Shown here: piece after piece, positions 9,126 to 17,562 of the stretch
Position numbering within the stretch: position 1 is the first letter of the stretch
Layout: each line of letters opens with the position of its first letter
Origin: Verrucomicrobiota bacterium
GTDB taxonomy: Bacteria > Verrucomicrobiota > Verrucomicrobiia > Limisphaerales > UBA9464
Direction: 5' to 3'
Length of the DNA: 64,000 nucleotides
NCBI GenBank assembly: GCA_017309115.1
Contig: JAFLEF010000044.1
Span: forward strand, 1 to 64,000
Notes under the pieces: model-generated
What the model was told of the DNA's origin: nothing
What the model saw: only the letters and a program-made list of their open reading frames with translations
Database searches by the model: none
Translations under genes and position numbers: made by a program

Positions 9126-9338
9126 ATGAGTACTCCCCAGCCATTCGTAGTCGGGCGCAGCTATCGCGTTAAGAAGACGATTGAAGATTCATTCTCTGCC
9201 GTTCGTGAAGGACAGGTGCTGCGCACCGAGAAGTACCTCTCTGAACGGGCGGAACGCGGAAGTCTCGCCAAGTTCAAAAAGATTCTTGGGAAGGTTCCCA
9301 GCATCACGGAGGCAGGCGACGAACTCTCGAACTCGTGA
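9126..9338 (+). CDS. small protein of unknown function
   Basis: A 70-residue frame starting at the ATG of MSTPQPFVVGRSYRVKKT. The opening GRSYRVKKTIEDSFSAVREG resembles the start of small SH3-like proteins of the DUF3601 type, but the later aromatic residues of that family are missing, so it may be a truncated relative. An upstream ATG at 9066 in the same frame is less likely. No signal peptide or membrane segment. It precedes another small unknown gene by about 80 bp on the same strand. Function not recognised. Confidence 0.4.
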   Translation: MSTPQPFVVGRSYRVKKTIEDSFSAVREGQVLRTEKYLSERAERGSLAKFKKILGKVPSITEAGDELSNS

Positions 9339-9417
9339 GTTACGCCACGCGGCTTCATCGGACACTGGATTCGATGTTCGCCGAGTGACCGGTTCATCAC
9401 TCAAAAGACTCCCCGAA

Positions 9418-9750
9418 ATGGCAAACCAACGGCACGAAGTACTGATGGACCGTCCCTTTTGGAGTCGGTTGGAATACGCCGTGAGCGGCTGGCTCGCGGC
9501 CTCGGGCGAACTTCACCTTCGTTGGCTCTGGTGTGATGGATTCCTGCCAGAGTCGACTGCCGACACCCAGTTTGGGGTCGATGTGGAAGGGATCGCCTGG
9601 GTTGGAAACGGGAAGACCCAGCATCCGTTTCGATTCGTCGCGTCTCTACCGCAGAAACTCCTGCAATCCGACCGAAAGAACATCGCCATCGATCAACTCC
9701 GTCTGGACGAGGAGCAGAGAACTCTCACGCTGTCGATTGCAGCCCTTTGA
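9418..9750 (+). CDS. unknown ~110-residue protein, paralogue of the gene at 45808-46173
   Basis: 110 residues, rich in Trp and acidic residues. It is clearly related to the protein encoded on the minus strand at 45808-46173: both share RHxVLxDRxFWSRLEYA near the start, WLAAS, DGFxPESxADT in the middle, and a QKLL...IxxLxxDE block near the end. Conservation across the whole length and mostly conservative changes suggest selection. No signal peptide or catalytic motif seen; function unknown. The ATG at 9418 matches the N-terminus of the paralogue. The neighbour partnered with the other copy is absent here. Confidence 0.7.
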   Translation: MANQRHEVLMDRPFWSRLEYAVSGWLAASGELHLRWLWCDGFLPESTADTQFGVDVEGIAWVGNGKTQHPFRFVASLPQKLLQSDRKNIAIDQLRLDEEQRTLTLSIAAL

Positions 9751-9789
9751 GCCCGCCCGCACAGTCAGATTCACGAGGATGCCCCGTCG

Positions 9790-10377
9790 ATGAATCAGAA
9801 CGATCGAAACCCTATGCCACGTCTCGATAGACTTACGCTGGTCATTGCCGGACTCTGGTTCCTGGCCTTTGCCGCGTTTGCGGCGCGACCATCCGCCCTT
9901 ACGCAGCTCTTCTCGATGGTTCTGACCTTGGGACTGCTGGCCTTAGGTTTTCTGAGTCTCGCCCTGATCCTCACTCGCTGGCGTCAAGAGCGCTGGCGCT
10001 GCATCGTTCCGGTCGGCGTGTGCGCCTTGGTCGTAGTCCTCGCACCAATGGTTCACGGTCTGATTCGACAGTTCACATTTCAGCGGGCCCTGCCCCAGTA
10101 CCAAGCCATCATTCGCCAAATGGAGTCTGGCGAGATTCCTGTGACCGCTGAGCTTCGGCGCATTCCCCAAACAGCGGGAACGGGGGCCTATGCCGTGTTG
10201 GCGCAGCGTACCAACGAGGTGCTCCGTGTGGAGTTCCTGACCGGAGGCGGCTTCCCCGTGAAGCACTTCGGATACCTGTACAGCTCATCCGGCACGATCG
10301 AGAAGGGATCACCGATGGACTCTCGGTGGCCCGAGAGAAGAGAAGTGAGACCATCCTGGTTTCAAATCTCGGATTGA
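9790..10377 (+). CDS. membrane protein of unknown function
   Basis: 195 residues with three predicted membrane segments (about 15-35, 40-62 and 75-92), then a soluble C-terminal domain of about 95 residues starting near FQRALPQYQAIIRQMESGE. Not recognised as a known family. It lies 39 bp after the unknown ~110-residue gene and 36 bp before the WD40-like gene, all on the plus strand, so these may form a transcription unit. Confidence 0.55.
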   Translation: MNQNDRNPMPRLDRLTLVIAGLWFLAFAAFAARPSALTQLFSMVLTLGLLALGFLSLALILTRWRQERWRCIVPVGVCALVVVLAPMVHGLIRQFTFQRALPQYQAIIRQMESGEIPVTAELRRIPQTAGTGAYAVLAQRTNEVLRVEFLTGGGFPVKHFGYLYSSSGTIEKGSPMDSRWPERREVRPSWFQISD

Positions 10378-10413
10378 AATCGCCGCTGAATTCCAGCACC
10401 GAGCGGACACCGC

Positions 10414-11445
10414 ATGACCGACACCTCGCCCGCTGCGATTTCGTTCAAGACCGCCTACGAGATTGCTTTCTCGCCGCTGGGGGACCGTGCGGCCTACATC
10501 GGCCGTCGTGACCTGACGATGCTGGATCTGAATTCTCGTCAGCCGGTGTTTGCAGTGCATCCAATCGCCAACCCTTCCCAAATCGACTTTTCGCCCGACG
10601 GACGTTGCCTGGTGGTGAAAGGAACCTCAGGTAGGACCGTCATCATCGATTCGGCGACTGGCCAGTTGGTGCGGGACTTTCGCAACCAAGACGAAGGAGA
10701 GGGAGATTCCGCGCTTTTCTCGGACTGTGGACGGTTTGTTGGGTCGGTGTCGTGGGCCGGTTTGTTCACCGTCAGGAATTGCTCGACCGCAGAACTGGTT
10801 TTCAGCCGGACCTTCGAAGGCGGCCAACTCACAAAACTGTCCACGACCCTGGATCGGAAGTGGTTCGCATTCTCCGTGGGACGCGCTCCTCGCACGCCGT
10901 CTGGCACGACACCAGGCACCTTCGTATTGCAGCGCTGGTCGCCAGACGCCGAGACGTATATCGAGGTATGCAAAGAGTGGCCCGCAATTTGGGGCATGCA
11001 GATCAGCCCGTCCGGCAAGTGGCTAGCCGTCGTCTATGGCACACCCCCAAATATGCTGGAGATTTATGACCTCGCTAACCAGCGCACGGTAGGCAGCCGT
11101 CCCTGGAGCGGCGGGCCTGGCTGCTCCATCGCTTGGTCAACCGATGAGCAGACTCTTGCGGTGAATCGGGACGAGACGTTTGAACTCATTGAGATTCCCA
11201 CCCTGAGCACGAGGCTGGAGGTGCCGGCTCAGTACCCCTGCTTTGTCCGGTTCTCTCCCGGTGACAAATATCTGGCACTGGGGTCATGGAAGAAGAGTCG
11301 GATCGTGGCCACCGATACCCTTGTCGCCAGAGCAGCGATTCCGCCGAGGGAACGAGGCGCCAACTTCCCCGGAGAACTTCACGCGCGAACTCGCAGTGAC
11401 GCGCCGCCCGGTGGATGGCGCCAACTTCCGTCGACGGCGACTTGA
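10414..11445 (+). CDS. WD40/YVTN-like beta-propeller protein, 3' end altered by a repeat
   Basis: 343 residues. Repeated propeller-type strands are visible: IAFSPLGDRAAYIG, QIDFSPDGRCLVVKG, MQISPSGKWLAVVYG, IAWSTDEQTLAVNRD and VRFSPGDKYLALGSW, about 40-60 residues apart. Such proteins are usually binding scaffolds. No signal peptide, so probably cytoplasmic. From about residue 310 onward (ARAAIPPREGR-like, low-complexity Arg/Pro-rich) the sequence stops looking like a propeller and coincides with a dispersed repeat at 11338-11385 that recurs inverted near 13632-13680. The natural C-terminus was therefore probably replaced by repeat sequence. Confidence 0.6.
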   Translation: MTDTSPAAISFKTAYEIAFSPLGDRAAYIGRRDLTMLDLNSRQPVFAVHPIANPSQIDFSPDGRCLVVKGTSGRTVIIDSATGQLVRDFRNQDEGEGDSALFSDCGRFVGSVSWAGLFTVRNCSTAELVFSRTFEGGQLTKLSTTLDRKWFAFSVGRAPRTPSGTTPGTFVLQRWSPDAETYIEVCKEWPAIWGMQISPSGKWLAVVYGTPPNMLEIYDLANQRTVGSRPWSGGPGCSIAWSTDEQTLAVNRDETFELIEIPTLSTRLEVPAQYPCFVRFSPGDKYLALGSWKKSRIVATDTLVARAAIPPRERGANFPGELHARTRSDAPPGGWRQLPSTAT

Positions 11446-11459
11446 ACACCGATCCCCAG

Positions 11460-11540
11460 AAATCTGCGTTCATCGGCGTTAATCTGCGGTTACCTCCCGC
11501 CTTTCTCCGCGAGACTCCGCGACTCCGCGGGAGCCTCTCT
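11460..11540. repeat. dispersed composite repeat, copy B
   Basis: Nearly identical to the first 80 bases of copy A (8901) and copy C (12227): aaatctgcgttcatcggcg, then cggttacctcccgcctttct and ctccgcgagactccgcgact. It lacks the later blocks. Confidence 0.85.
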
Positions 11541-11596
11541 CAAGACCGCCGAGGACCCAAGGTGGCTGCGTGATTCACCTCAGGAGGATGGACGCG

Positions 11597-11917
11597 CTAA
11601 TCCAAATCCAACGCGAAACGAAGCGCTTGCTTTACTTGGACCATGATCGGCGCGGGCAGGATTCCCAACCGACGCTCCAACCTCCTAACCGGCAATGAAC
11701 CGATACCTTGAACATTGACCACACCTTCGAGACGGAGGAACGACAGTTTCGGCATCTTCACTTCATACCCACTTTCGCGGTCCTCCGAAGTCACCGGCAC
11801 ATAGAGAACCAACACGCGTGGGGGATCGGGATCGTATCTCGACACGACCAAAACTGGACGTGTCTTGGCAGCCATTCCGAGGTCGGCCAATCAAACTTCA
11901 CCGGGTCGAGGGCTCAT
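11597..11917 (-). pseudogene. PemK/MazF-family toxin with an in-frame stop at codon 9
   Basis: The frame codes for a typical PemK/MazF endoribonuclease toxin: KTRPVLVVS, VLYVPVTSE, VNVQGIGSLP, RRLGILP and a VKQALRFALDL end. Reading from an ATG at 11917, which overlaps the antitoxin gene as is normal for such pairs, gives MSPRPGEV-stop-LADLGMAAKTRP. Family members read GEVWLADLG, so a single change TGG to TGA at 11893-11891 explains the break. Restart at the TTG just after the stop would give a 97-residue protein lacking the first beta strand and the GEVW segment, probably inactive. Sequencing error at one base cannot be excluded from here. Confidence 0.75.
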
Positions 11918-12083
11918 CGAGTAGCTCCAACACCTCCTGCTCAACTCTTCGGGAGCGACCGATGTCTAGAGCGTCGTCGTCGGCCAACTCGATGATCTCA
12001 GCCACGAGTGCACGAACCTTCTCCGAGGTCTGTGGCTTCCACTCGTGGAGCTTAGTTTCGAGTTGTTCAGCGATGAACTCCAT
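11898..12083 (-). CDS. antitoxin of the adjacent PemK/MazF-like module
   Basis: 61 residues, mostly helical and acidic, with the central segment SEKVRALVAEIIELADDDA. Size, position immediately upstream, and overlap of its end (DEPSTR) with the toxin start at 11917 support an antitoxin that binds and neutralises the toxin. No recognised DNA-binding fold is obvious. With the toxin interrupted by a stop codon, this gene may now be relaxed from selection, but its frame is intact. Confidence 0.6.
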   Translation of the reverse strand: MEFIAEQLETKLHEWKPQTSEKVRALVAEIIELADDDALDIGRSRRVEQEVLELLDEPSTR

Positions 12084-12226
12084 TTGATGACAGCGTATTT
12101 TTGGTTACAGACACCGTCAAATCTCCATTTGGTCGGCGGATCGCATTGCGGAAACGCAATCCAGTCTGGCTAGCGACGTGATTTGAAGTGAGTGGGCGTT
12201 GGGATGTATTGAGTTTTCAGTTAAAA

Positions 12227-12414
12227 AAATCTGCGTTCATCGGCGTTAATCTGCGGTTACCTCCCGCCTTTCTCCGCGAGACTCCGCGACTCCGCGGGAT
12301 CCTCTCCCTGTTTTTCGAAATGACACGGCAGGACTTCGGGCGCTGACCAGCAATCGCCGCGTTCCTTCGCTGCGCTCGGACTTGCGGGAACGGCCCAGCG
12401 GACCATCCCTACCC
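12227..12414. repeat. dispersed composite repeat, copy C (longest form)
   Basis: This copy shows three blocks in order: aaatctgcgttcatcggcg to ctccgcgactccgcggga; tttttcgaaatgacacggca to gctgaccagcaatcg; and cgcgttccttcgctgcgctc to gcggaccatccctacc. Copy A has blocks 1-2, copy B block 1, the spacer at 44777-44835 has the end of block 2 and block 3 inverted, and 47131-47192 has block 3. Confidence 0.85.
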
Positions 12415-12466
12415 AATCAGCGGCGGCAGAAGGTCTGCCGCACGCCACATGACTTCCCGTTCTACC

Positions 12467-12494
12467 TCTCAGCTCTCAACTCTCAGCTCTCAGC
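12467..12494. repeat. (TCTCAGC)n heptamer array, 4 units
   Basis: Four heptamers, one with a single change (tctcaac). Same heptamer recurs at 24821, 24979, 26910 and 27094. Confidence 0.85.
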
Positions 12495-12505
12495 TAATTT
12501 GGAGG

Positions 12506-13411
12506 TCAGCGGGGATACTGCGGCATCCGCCAATCCCGGGAGTAGGGCAGCTTTTCCCGCTGCGGTACCGCTTCACCCGGATGTTCGCGAACGTAGGCCT
12601 GCCATTCGGCTTCGGTGGCGTAGTACCGCAGCCACGTCCGCCGACCCGGGTCGGGCGAATCATGCAGGAAGCTGTGAATGTAAACGTAGCCGCTCTTCGG
12701 GCCGTGGTCGGCGGGCACCTCGAATTCGTCCGAGCACAACCGCGAATACAGTTCGGCATCCGAAAGGTGGTCGGTATAGCGAACCGTGAGGTTACGCCGG
12801 TCGAACTCCGCAATCAGTTCCCACAACTTGGCGGTCACGGAGGCTTCCGACAGTTCCGTCACCAGCGGGAAGACCCCACCCTGCCGCAGCACGAGATCGA
12901 CCCAGCGGCACCAGTTGGCGAGTTCCTCCGGGGAATCGGTGGGTTCGTCGAGCGGATTCGACACCAGTGTTCCAAACCGATTGTAGACCGGGCGCGGGAG
13001 CCAGGCATCCCGCTCGTGCCGCGTTTCCAGTTTGGCGTCCCAGGGAGCCGAGGGATCCTCTTCCCAGTCGGGCAGCAGATCCTCGAAGTCGGCCGAGACG
13101 TCCACCTCCGAGTAGGTCGGGGCGTCGGCGGGGAAGTCGCTAGCCTTCCGCTTGAGCCAAGTGTCGTGGAGCCACTGGTACAACTCCCGGTCCGAAAGGT
13201 GTTCGGTAAACGTGGCGAACTGACGAATACCGGCCATGGCGTAGAGGAATTCCCACAACCGACCACGCAGACAGAAGTCATCAATGACCCCCGGCGCCAG
13301 GGGACTGAACCCGTGCCGCGCCAGCAACTGACGGGCGGGGCGGGTCGGGCAGTTGACGTAGGAATCGATTCGATCAAACAGGGCTTTTTGTTGAGCAGTC
13401 ATGTCCGGCAT
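12506..13411 (-). CDS. uncharacterised 301-residue protein with two similar segments
   Basis: 301 residues, acidic and rich in Trp, Tyr and Arg, with no signal peptide or membrane segment. Two stretches resemble each other: FTEHLSDRELYQWLHDTWL (about 68-86) and YTDHLSDAELYSRLCSDEF (about 211-230), suggesting an internal duplication of a helical unit. A second ATG at 13402 is an equally good start. No catalytic motif recognised; it may be one of the many lineage-specific unknown proteins. It stands alone between repeat-filled spacers. Confidence 0.6.
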   Translation of the reverse strand: MPDMTAQQKALFDRIDSYVNCPTRPARQLLARHGFSPLAPGVIDDFCLRGRLWEFLYAMAGIRQFATFTEHLSDRELYQWLHDTWLKRKASDFPADAPTYSEVDVSADFEDLLPDWEEDPSAPWDAKLETRHERDAWLPRPVYNRFGTLVSNPLDEPTDSPEELANWCRWVDLVLRQGGVFPLVTELSEASVTAKLWELIAEFDRRNLTVRYTDHLSDAELYSRLCSDEFEVPADHGPKSGYVYIHSFLHDSPDPGRRTWLRYYATEAEWQAYVREHPGEAVPQREKLPYSRDWRMPQYPR

Positions 13412-13738
13412 TTTAGGAACAAATCCCGCCCCGCCTAGTCGCTGAATTTAACGAGGGAGAACGGGTAGGCGGTAGTGCGACGCTCTGCGGAGTCGGACGT
13501 GGATGGAGTGGTGACGCGTCTTTTCGCCGTGACGCGGACGGCTCGATGGAATCTCGCCCCACCGAAGGGCGTATCCGCCAACGGGAGGAGGCGCCAAGTC
13601 GATCCCCTCCCCAAGCGTCCCCGCAATCCCCGGCGTGAAGTTTTCCCAGGAAGTCAGCGCCTCGTTCCCTCAGCGGCTACGGTTGCCCGCGATTTTTCGT
13701 TGCCCGGGAGGGGGCCTCCAGCGTCACTTGCCTCCTCA
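13412..13738. other. intergenic spacer with dispersed repeats
   Basis: About 327 bp. Bases 13477-13563 match 26983-27066 (gcgacgctctgcggag ... ctcgccc), and 13632-13680 is an inverted relative of 11338-11385. Nothing else recognised; the promoter of the lipoprotein gene should be at its right end. Confidence 0.6.
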
Positions 13739-14215
13739 ATGAAGCTTCCGGTTCTATTTTGTGTCGTCTCCCTCGTCTTGGCCGGTCTTGTGGCCGGCTG
13801 TTCGTCCTCTCCCAAGGGGGCCGGCTCGGGCAAATACGCCGCAGTCGAGCTCAAGGGATTTTCCCGCATGGCCATTGAGATGGCGACCGAACAGGTGTTT
13901 CTGAAGGAAGGCTTCAAACTCGAACGCCGCGCCAACGAAACGATGATTTTTGAAAAGCCTGCCAGCACCGGACAGAACATCGTCTGGGGCGGTTGGCAGA
14001 CCGGGCTCTGGGATCGCGTGGTGGTCAAGGTCACCCGGTTGACGGAAGACGACGATTTCTTGCTCTCCGCCGATGCCTTTCGCGTTACGAGCCGGGGTGA
14101 CAGTTTGATGGAGGAAGAAAAGCGCATGGGGTTCGCCGTTCAATCCAAGTACCAAAAGTTGCTGGAAGGGGTGAAGACCCTGCTCGCACCTATGCCCAAG
14201 TCCACCGACCAGTAA
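13739..14215 (+). CDS. small putative lipoprotein
   Basis: 158 residues. The N-terminus MKLPVLFCVVSLVLAGLVAG ends in a lipobox (LVAG then Cys), so lipidation at Cys21 is expected. The soluble part has a mixed alpha/beta pattern with no known catalytic motif: EQVFLKEGFKLERR, then WGGWQTGLWDRVVVKV. Likely located at the periplasmic face of a membrane. The frame is open far upstream into repeats, but the ATG at 13739 is chosen because it places the signal sequence at the N-terminus. Stands alone; the next gene starts 83 bp later. Confidence 0.75.
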   Translation: MKLPVLFCVVSLVLAGLVAGCSSSPKGAGSGKYAAVELKGFSRMAIEMATEQVFLKEGFKLERRANETMIFEKPASTGQNIVWGGWQTGLWDRVVVKVTRLTEDDDFLLSADAFRVTSRGDSLMEEEKRMGFAVQSKYQKLLEGVKTLLAPMPKSTDQ

Positions 14216-14298
14216 GAGGACTGCTCGCACCCGCCTGACCAAAGTTCCAAAAAACACCTTCCCGCCGGTAGCACTCGTTCTATCGTCTTCCTCTCACC

Positions 14299-15606
14299 AT
14301 GAAGTTCGCCTCCGTCCTATCGCTGGCCCTGCTCGCCGGCACCATGCTTTTATCGGCTCAATCGGCCAAAGTGGCGCTGAAGCCCGTGGCCGACGGACTC
14401 ACGCAACCCTTGTCCTATGTGCCCCTCCCAACCGGGCCAGCGCTGATCGTAGATCAACCCGGCTACCTGTGGCTGATCGAACCCGATGGCACCCGGCGAC
14501 CTGAGCCCGTACTCACGCTCACCAACCGCCTTTCGGAGATCAAGCATGGCTCCTTCGACGAACGGGGCTTTCTGGATCTGGCGTTGCATCCAAAGTTCGC
14601 CTCCAACCGCAAGGTGTACGTCACCTACACCGCGCCCCTTCGGGCCTCTGCCCCGGCCGATTGGGACTGCACCCTGCGCCTGTCCGAATTCACCCTGCCC
14701 GCCGCTGCGCCGCTTAAGGTCGATCCAACCTCCGAGAAGGTCCTACTGGAGATCGATAAGCCGTTCGCTAACCACAACAGTGGGCGCATCGCCTTCGGCC
14801 CGGACGGTCTGCTCTATATGGGCGTGGGCGACGGCGGCAATGCCCATGACCAAGGCAAGCGTCCCGAGACCGGCAACGGACAGAACCTGCAGACGCATCT
14901 GGGCAAGATTCTTCGCGTGGATGTGGACCGTCCCGGCAACGGCCGTCCGTACTCGATTCCGTCAGACAATCCCTTTGCCAACGGTCAGGACGCCTTGCCC
15001 GAGATTTACGCGTACGGTCTGCGCAATGTCTGGGGTCTCTCCTTCGACCGGGGAGGGAAGCACGAATTGTTCGCTGCGGATGTGGGTCAGGACCTGTTCG
15101 AAGAGGTCAACATCATCAACAAGGGTGGCAACTACGGCTGGAATCTGCGCGAAGCCTTTGCCGCCTTTGATCCCAAATCACCCAGGAAGTCACCGGAAAC
15201 CATCCCGACTCAGGGCGCCCGGGGCGAGCCGTTGTTGGACCCCATCCTTCAGTACAAACACACCGGCCTGAAGAAAGATCCCGAGGCGTTGGGTATCAGC
15301 ATTACGGGCGGTTACGTGTACCGCGGACAGGCGTTTCCGGAACTGGTCGGTCAGTATGTGTTCGGTGACTGGAGCCGCAATTGGGGTCTACCCCAGGGGA
15401 CGCTGATCGTGGCGCGGCGACCGGATAGCGGCACGGGACGCTGGACGCTGTCCACGCTGGACGTGGCGGGAGCGGACAAGTTCGCGGGCTACATCACCGG
15501 ATTCGGTCAGGACAACGAGGGTGAACTGTACGTCCTGACCAACGGCAGCAATGGCCTGACTCCGGGCAAGGGTCGGGTCTGGAAGCTGGTTCCGGCGGCG
15601 CCGTAA
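14299..15606 (+). CDS. PQQ-dependent sugar dehydrogenase family protein (glucose/sorbosone dehydrogenase fold)
   Basis: 435 residues with a signal peptide (about residues 1-21, ending LLSAQSA). The mature part is a six-bladed propeller of the GSDH family (PF07995): DERGFLDLALHPKF, NHNSGRIAFGPDGLLYMGVG, GKILRVDVDRP, AYGLRNVWGLSFDR, DVGQDLFEEVN and GGNYGWNLRE are all characteristic. Members oxidise aldose sugars or related substrates in the periplasm, with PQQ and calcium. Whether this one uses PQQ is unknown; no PQQ synthesis genes are in the window. A hairpin terminator follows about 35 bp after the stop. Confidence 0.9.
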   Translation: MKFASVLSLALLAGTMLLSAQSAKVALKPVADGLTQPLSYVPLPTGPALIVDQPGYLWLIEPDGTRRPEPVLTLTNRLSEIKHGSFDERGFLDLALHPKFASNRKVYVTYTAPLRASAPADWDCTLRLSEFTLPAAAPLKVDPTSEKVLLEIDKPFANHNSGRIAFGPDGLLYMGVGDGGNAHDQGKRPETGNGQNLQTHLGKILRVDVDRPGNGRPYSIPSDNPFANGQDALPEIYAYGLRNVWGLSFDRGGKHELFAADVGQDLFEEVNIINKGGNYGWNLREAFAAFDPKSPRKSPETIPTQGARGEPLLDPILQYKHTGLKKDPEALGISITGGYVYRGQAFPELVGQYVFGDWSRNWGLPQGTLIVARRPDSGTGRWTLSTLDVAGADKFAGYITGFGQDNEGELYVLTNGSNGLTPGKGRVWKLVPAAP

Positions 15607-15640
15607 AAAACGGCTCACCGCTCCGGCTCACTCACTCCCA

Positions 15641-15662
15641 GGCGGCCTGCGGGCCGCCTTAT
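15641..15662. terminator. rho-independent terminator between convergent genes
   Basis: Stem ggcggcc / ggccgcc with a 4-base loop, followed by ttatttcttttt on the plus strand. It ends the sugar dehydrogenase transcript; its right edge touches the end of the convergent FHA gene. Confidence 0.75.
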
Positions 15663-16294
15663 TTCTTTTTCCAGCCCAACTGCACCGTCTGGGTGAGACG
15701 GGCGAACAGACTGGGTCGCTTCTCGGTCTTGTCGGTGACGCCGGGGATCGGCTCACACTTCGCATTGCAATCAGGGCAGAAGAGCATTTGTCCGGCGCTG
15801 CCTCCGGACAGTTTCATCGCCCGCAGGCTCGCGGCATTGAACATTCCTGGGCAGCGCACCACGGCTTGACACCCGCCGATGGCCTGATGCGTGGCGGGAA
15901 GGTGGGCATTGCGGGAACAGGCGAGCGTGCCATCTGGCAGAGCCTGCAAGGAACCGAAGGCCTGCGCGGCGACGGGTGCCGACACCGGAATTCGAATCTC
16001 GAACTCCTCGGAGTCTAGTCGAAGCTCCACGCTCCCCAATTGAAGTAAATGCCCGGGCAGCAACTGGGCTTCCTCCACCGGCTGGCCATCGATGAACGTG
16101 CCGTTGGTGGATTGCAGATCCCGAACCACCACCGCCTTGCCCCCGTCCAAAACCGTCAACTCGGCGTGAAAGCTGGAGACACTCGCCTCCGGTAATCGGA
16201 ACTCATTGGTCGGGTTGCGCCCAATGGTGTTGAGCCCGCTATGAAGCTCATACTCGAACGGCTGATTGAGACCTCGGAGAATGTAGCGGACCAT
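15659..16294 (-). CDS. FHA-domain protein with C-terminal cysteine cluster
   Basis: 211 residues. The N-terminal FHA domain is clear: NTIGRNPTNEFRLPEASVS, then SFHAELTV and STNGTFIDG, with the residues that bind phosphothreonine. The second half has several cysteines, ending in CPDCNAKC, which may bind zinc. FHA proteins dock to phosphorylated partners in signalling or secretion; no kinase lies nearby. The ATG at 16294 (MVRYILRG) is chosen because it opens directly into the FHA fold, while the longer open frame upstream lacks family resemblance. Confidence 0.85.
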   Translation of the reverse strand: MVRYILRGLNQPFEYELHSGLNTIGRNPTNEFRLPEASVSSFHAELTVLDGGKAVVVRDLQSTNGTFIDGQPVEEAQLLPGHLLQLGSVELRLDSEEFEIRIPVSAPVAAQAFGSLQALPDGTLACSRNAHLPATHQAIGGCQAVVRCPGMFNAASLRAMKLSGGSAGQMLFCPDCNAKCEPIPGVTDKTEKRPSLFARLTQTVQLGWKKK

Positions 16295-16524
16295 CAGGAG
16301 CGGGATTGGGGTTGGATGGCTTTGCGCGAGTTGCGCTTGCTGATTAGCCCCACTGCAAACCGCCTGTCCAGCATTTAGGTCTGCGAACAGAACAAAAAGA
16401 AAGGCGCCCGCCAGATGAGTTGCCGGATGGCCCTGGTTCGAACCTTGCTTCGGAACGCACCCTCTGGCTCGGATATCCGCCTTTACCTGAGTCCGCAACA
16501 ATGCCGTTTCTGACGGGCTCCGGC

Positions 16525-17526
16525 CTAGAACAACGTCCCCACTGCGGTTCCAATCACACTGAGCGGACCCGTGTCTTCCAGCGACTCCGTGGCCTTATCC
16601 ACCTTCTGGAGGGTCAACTTGATGTTCTTGAGAAACGCATTGTCGTTCACGAGTTCGCCGATCGATCCCTGACCCCGGTTAATCTTTTGCATGATCTCCT
16701 TCATGTTAGTCAGGGCGTCCGTCGCTTCAGTGTAAAGAGAGGCATCCGTCACCAGCTTACCCAAGGTGCCCTCACCCTGTTCCAGGCGGCTGACCAATTT
16801 GCGCATGTCGGCCATCATACCCCGGGCATCCTCCGCCAGGGGCTTCACCTCTTCCACCGCTGAGGCGATGTTGGTCACCGTGTTGACCGCTTCGTTGTAG
16901 AGCGTTGGATCCCGCACCAGTTTGCCGAAGGTGCCACGACCTTCCGCCATCTCCGTCGTCACTTCCTGCATGTTCTGAACGATCGACGTGATGTTGGACT
17001 GATTTTGCTTCATGAAGTCGGTGAGCGGCCCGAACAACTTGCTGATTTCCTCCCCGCTGAAGCTCTTGGTCAGCCCCTCGACCCCGCTGGCCACGCTGTC
17101 CAACCGGGACATGAGATCTCCCAAGTCGGCCTGCTCACGCGACTGCAAGAGCGCATCCGCCACCGCGAGCGGGGAATTCTCTCCACCAAAAGTCAGGGCC
17201 ACGAAGTTCTGTCCCATGAGCCCGGTAAACTGAATCGACGCCACGCTGTCGGTGCGAACCGGCGCCTTGGGATCGACCTGCAGTTTGACCTCCACCCGGT
17301 TTCCAGCCACCGCGATGTCCTTGACCCGACCCACGACCACCCCGGCCAGTTTGACGGGATCGCCGACCTTGAGGTCCTTGGCGGAACTGAACTGGGCGCG
17401 GTAAATCTTGCCGCGATTGAACACCGCTGCCCCGCCCATCAGTTCAAACAGGATGAAGCCGGCAATGATCACCACGGCGAAAAACATGCCGAGGCGGGTT
17501 TCGAGTGAGGATTTCATGGAGTCCAA
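16525..17526 (-). CDS. mlaD: MCE-domain substrate-binding protein (MlaD-like)
   Basis: 333 residues. An N-terminal membrane anchor (about 13-33) is followed by the MCE domain: FSSAKDLKVGDPVKLAG, VVGRVKDI, then FTGLMGQNFVAL. The rest is a long helical region typical of longer MlaD relatives, with repeated phrases (EGRGTFGKLVRDPTLY, GEGTLGKLVTDASLY, GQGSIGELVNDNAFL). This protein forms the periplasmic, hexameric lipid-shuttle ring that works with the permease and ATPase encoded upstream. Third gene of the minus-strand operon, 36 bp after the ATPase gene. No MlaC or MlaB gene follows. Confidence 0.9.
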   Translation of the reverse strand: MDSMKSSLETRLGMFFAVVIIAGFILFELMGGAAVFNRGKIYRAQFSSAKDLKVGDPVKLAGVVVGRVKDIAVAGNRVEVKLQVDPKAPVRTDSVASIQFTGLMGQNFVALTFGGENSPLAVADALLQSREQADLGDLMSRLDSVASGVEGLTKSFSGEEISKLFGPLTDFMKQNQSNITSIVQNMQEVTTEMAEGRGTFGKLVRDPTLYNEAVNTVTNIASAVEEVKPLAEDARGMMADMRKLVSRLEQGEGTLGKLVTDASLYTEATDALTNMKEIMQKINRGQGSIGELVNDNAFLKNIKLTLQKVDKATESLEDTGPLSVIGTAVGTLF

Positions 17527-17562
17527 AACGGATGAGAGCGAAAGGTCAGGTCGGAACGAAGG

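Larger units (their letters stand above)
12084..12505. other. intergenic spacer filled with repeats
   Basis: About 420 bp without a gene. It holds ~140 bp of unrecognised sequence, then dispersed repeat copy C (12227-12414) and a short (TCTCAGC)n heptamer array (12467-12494). No gene, RNA or promoter stands out. Confidence 0.6.
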
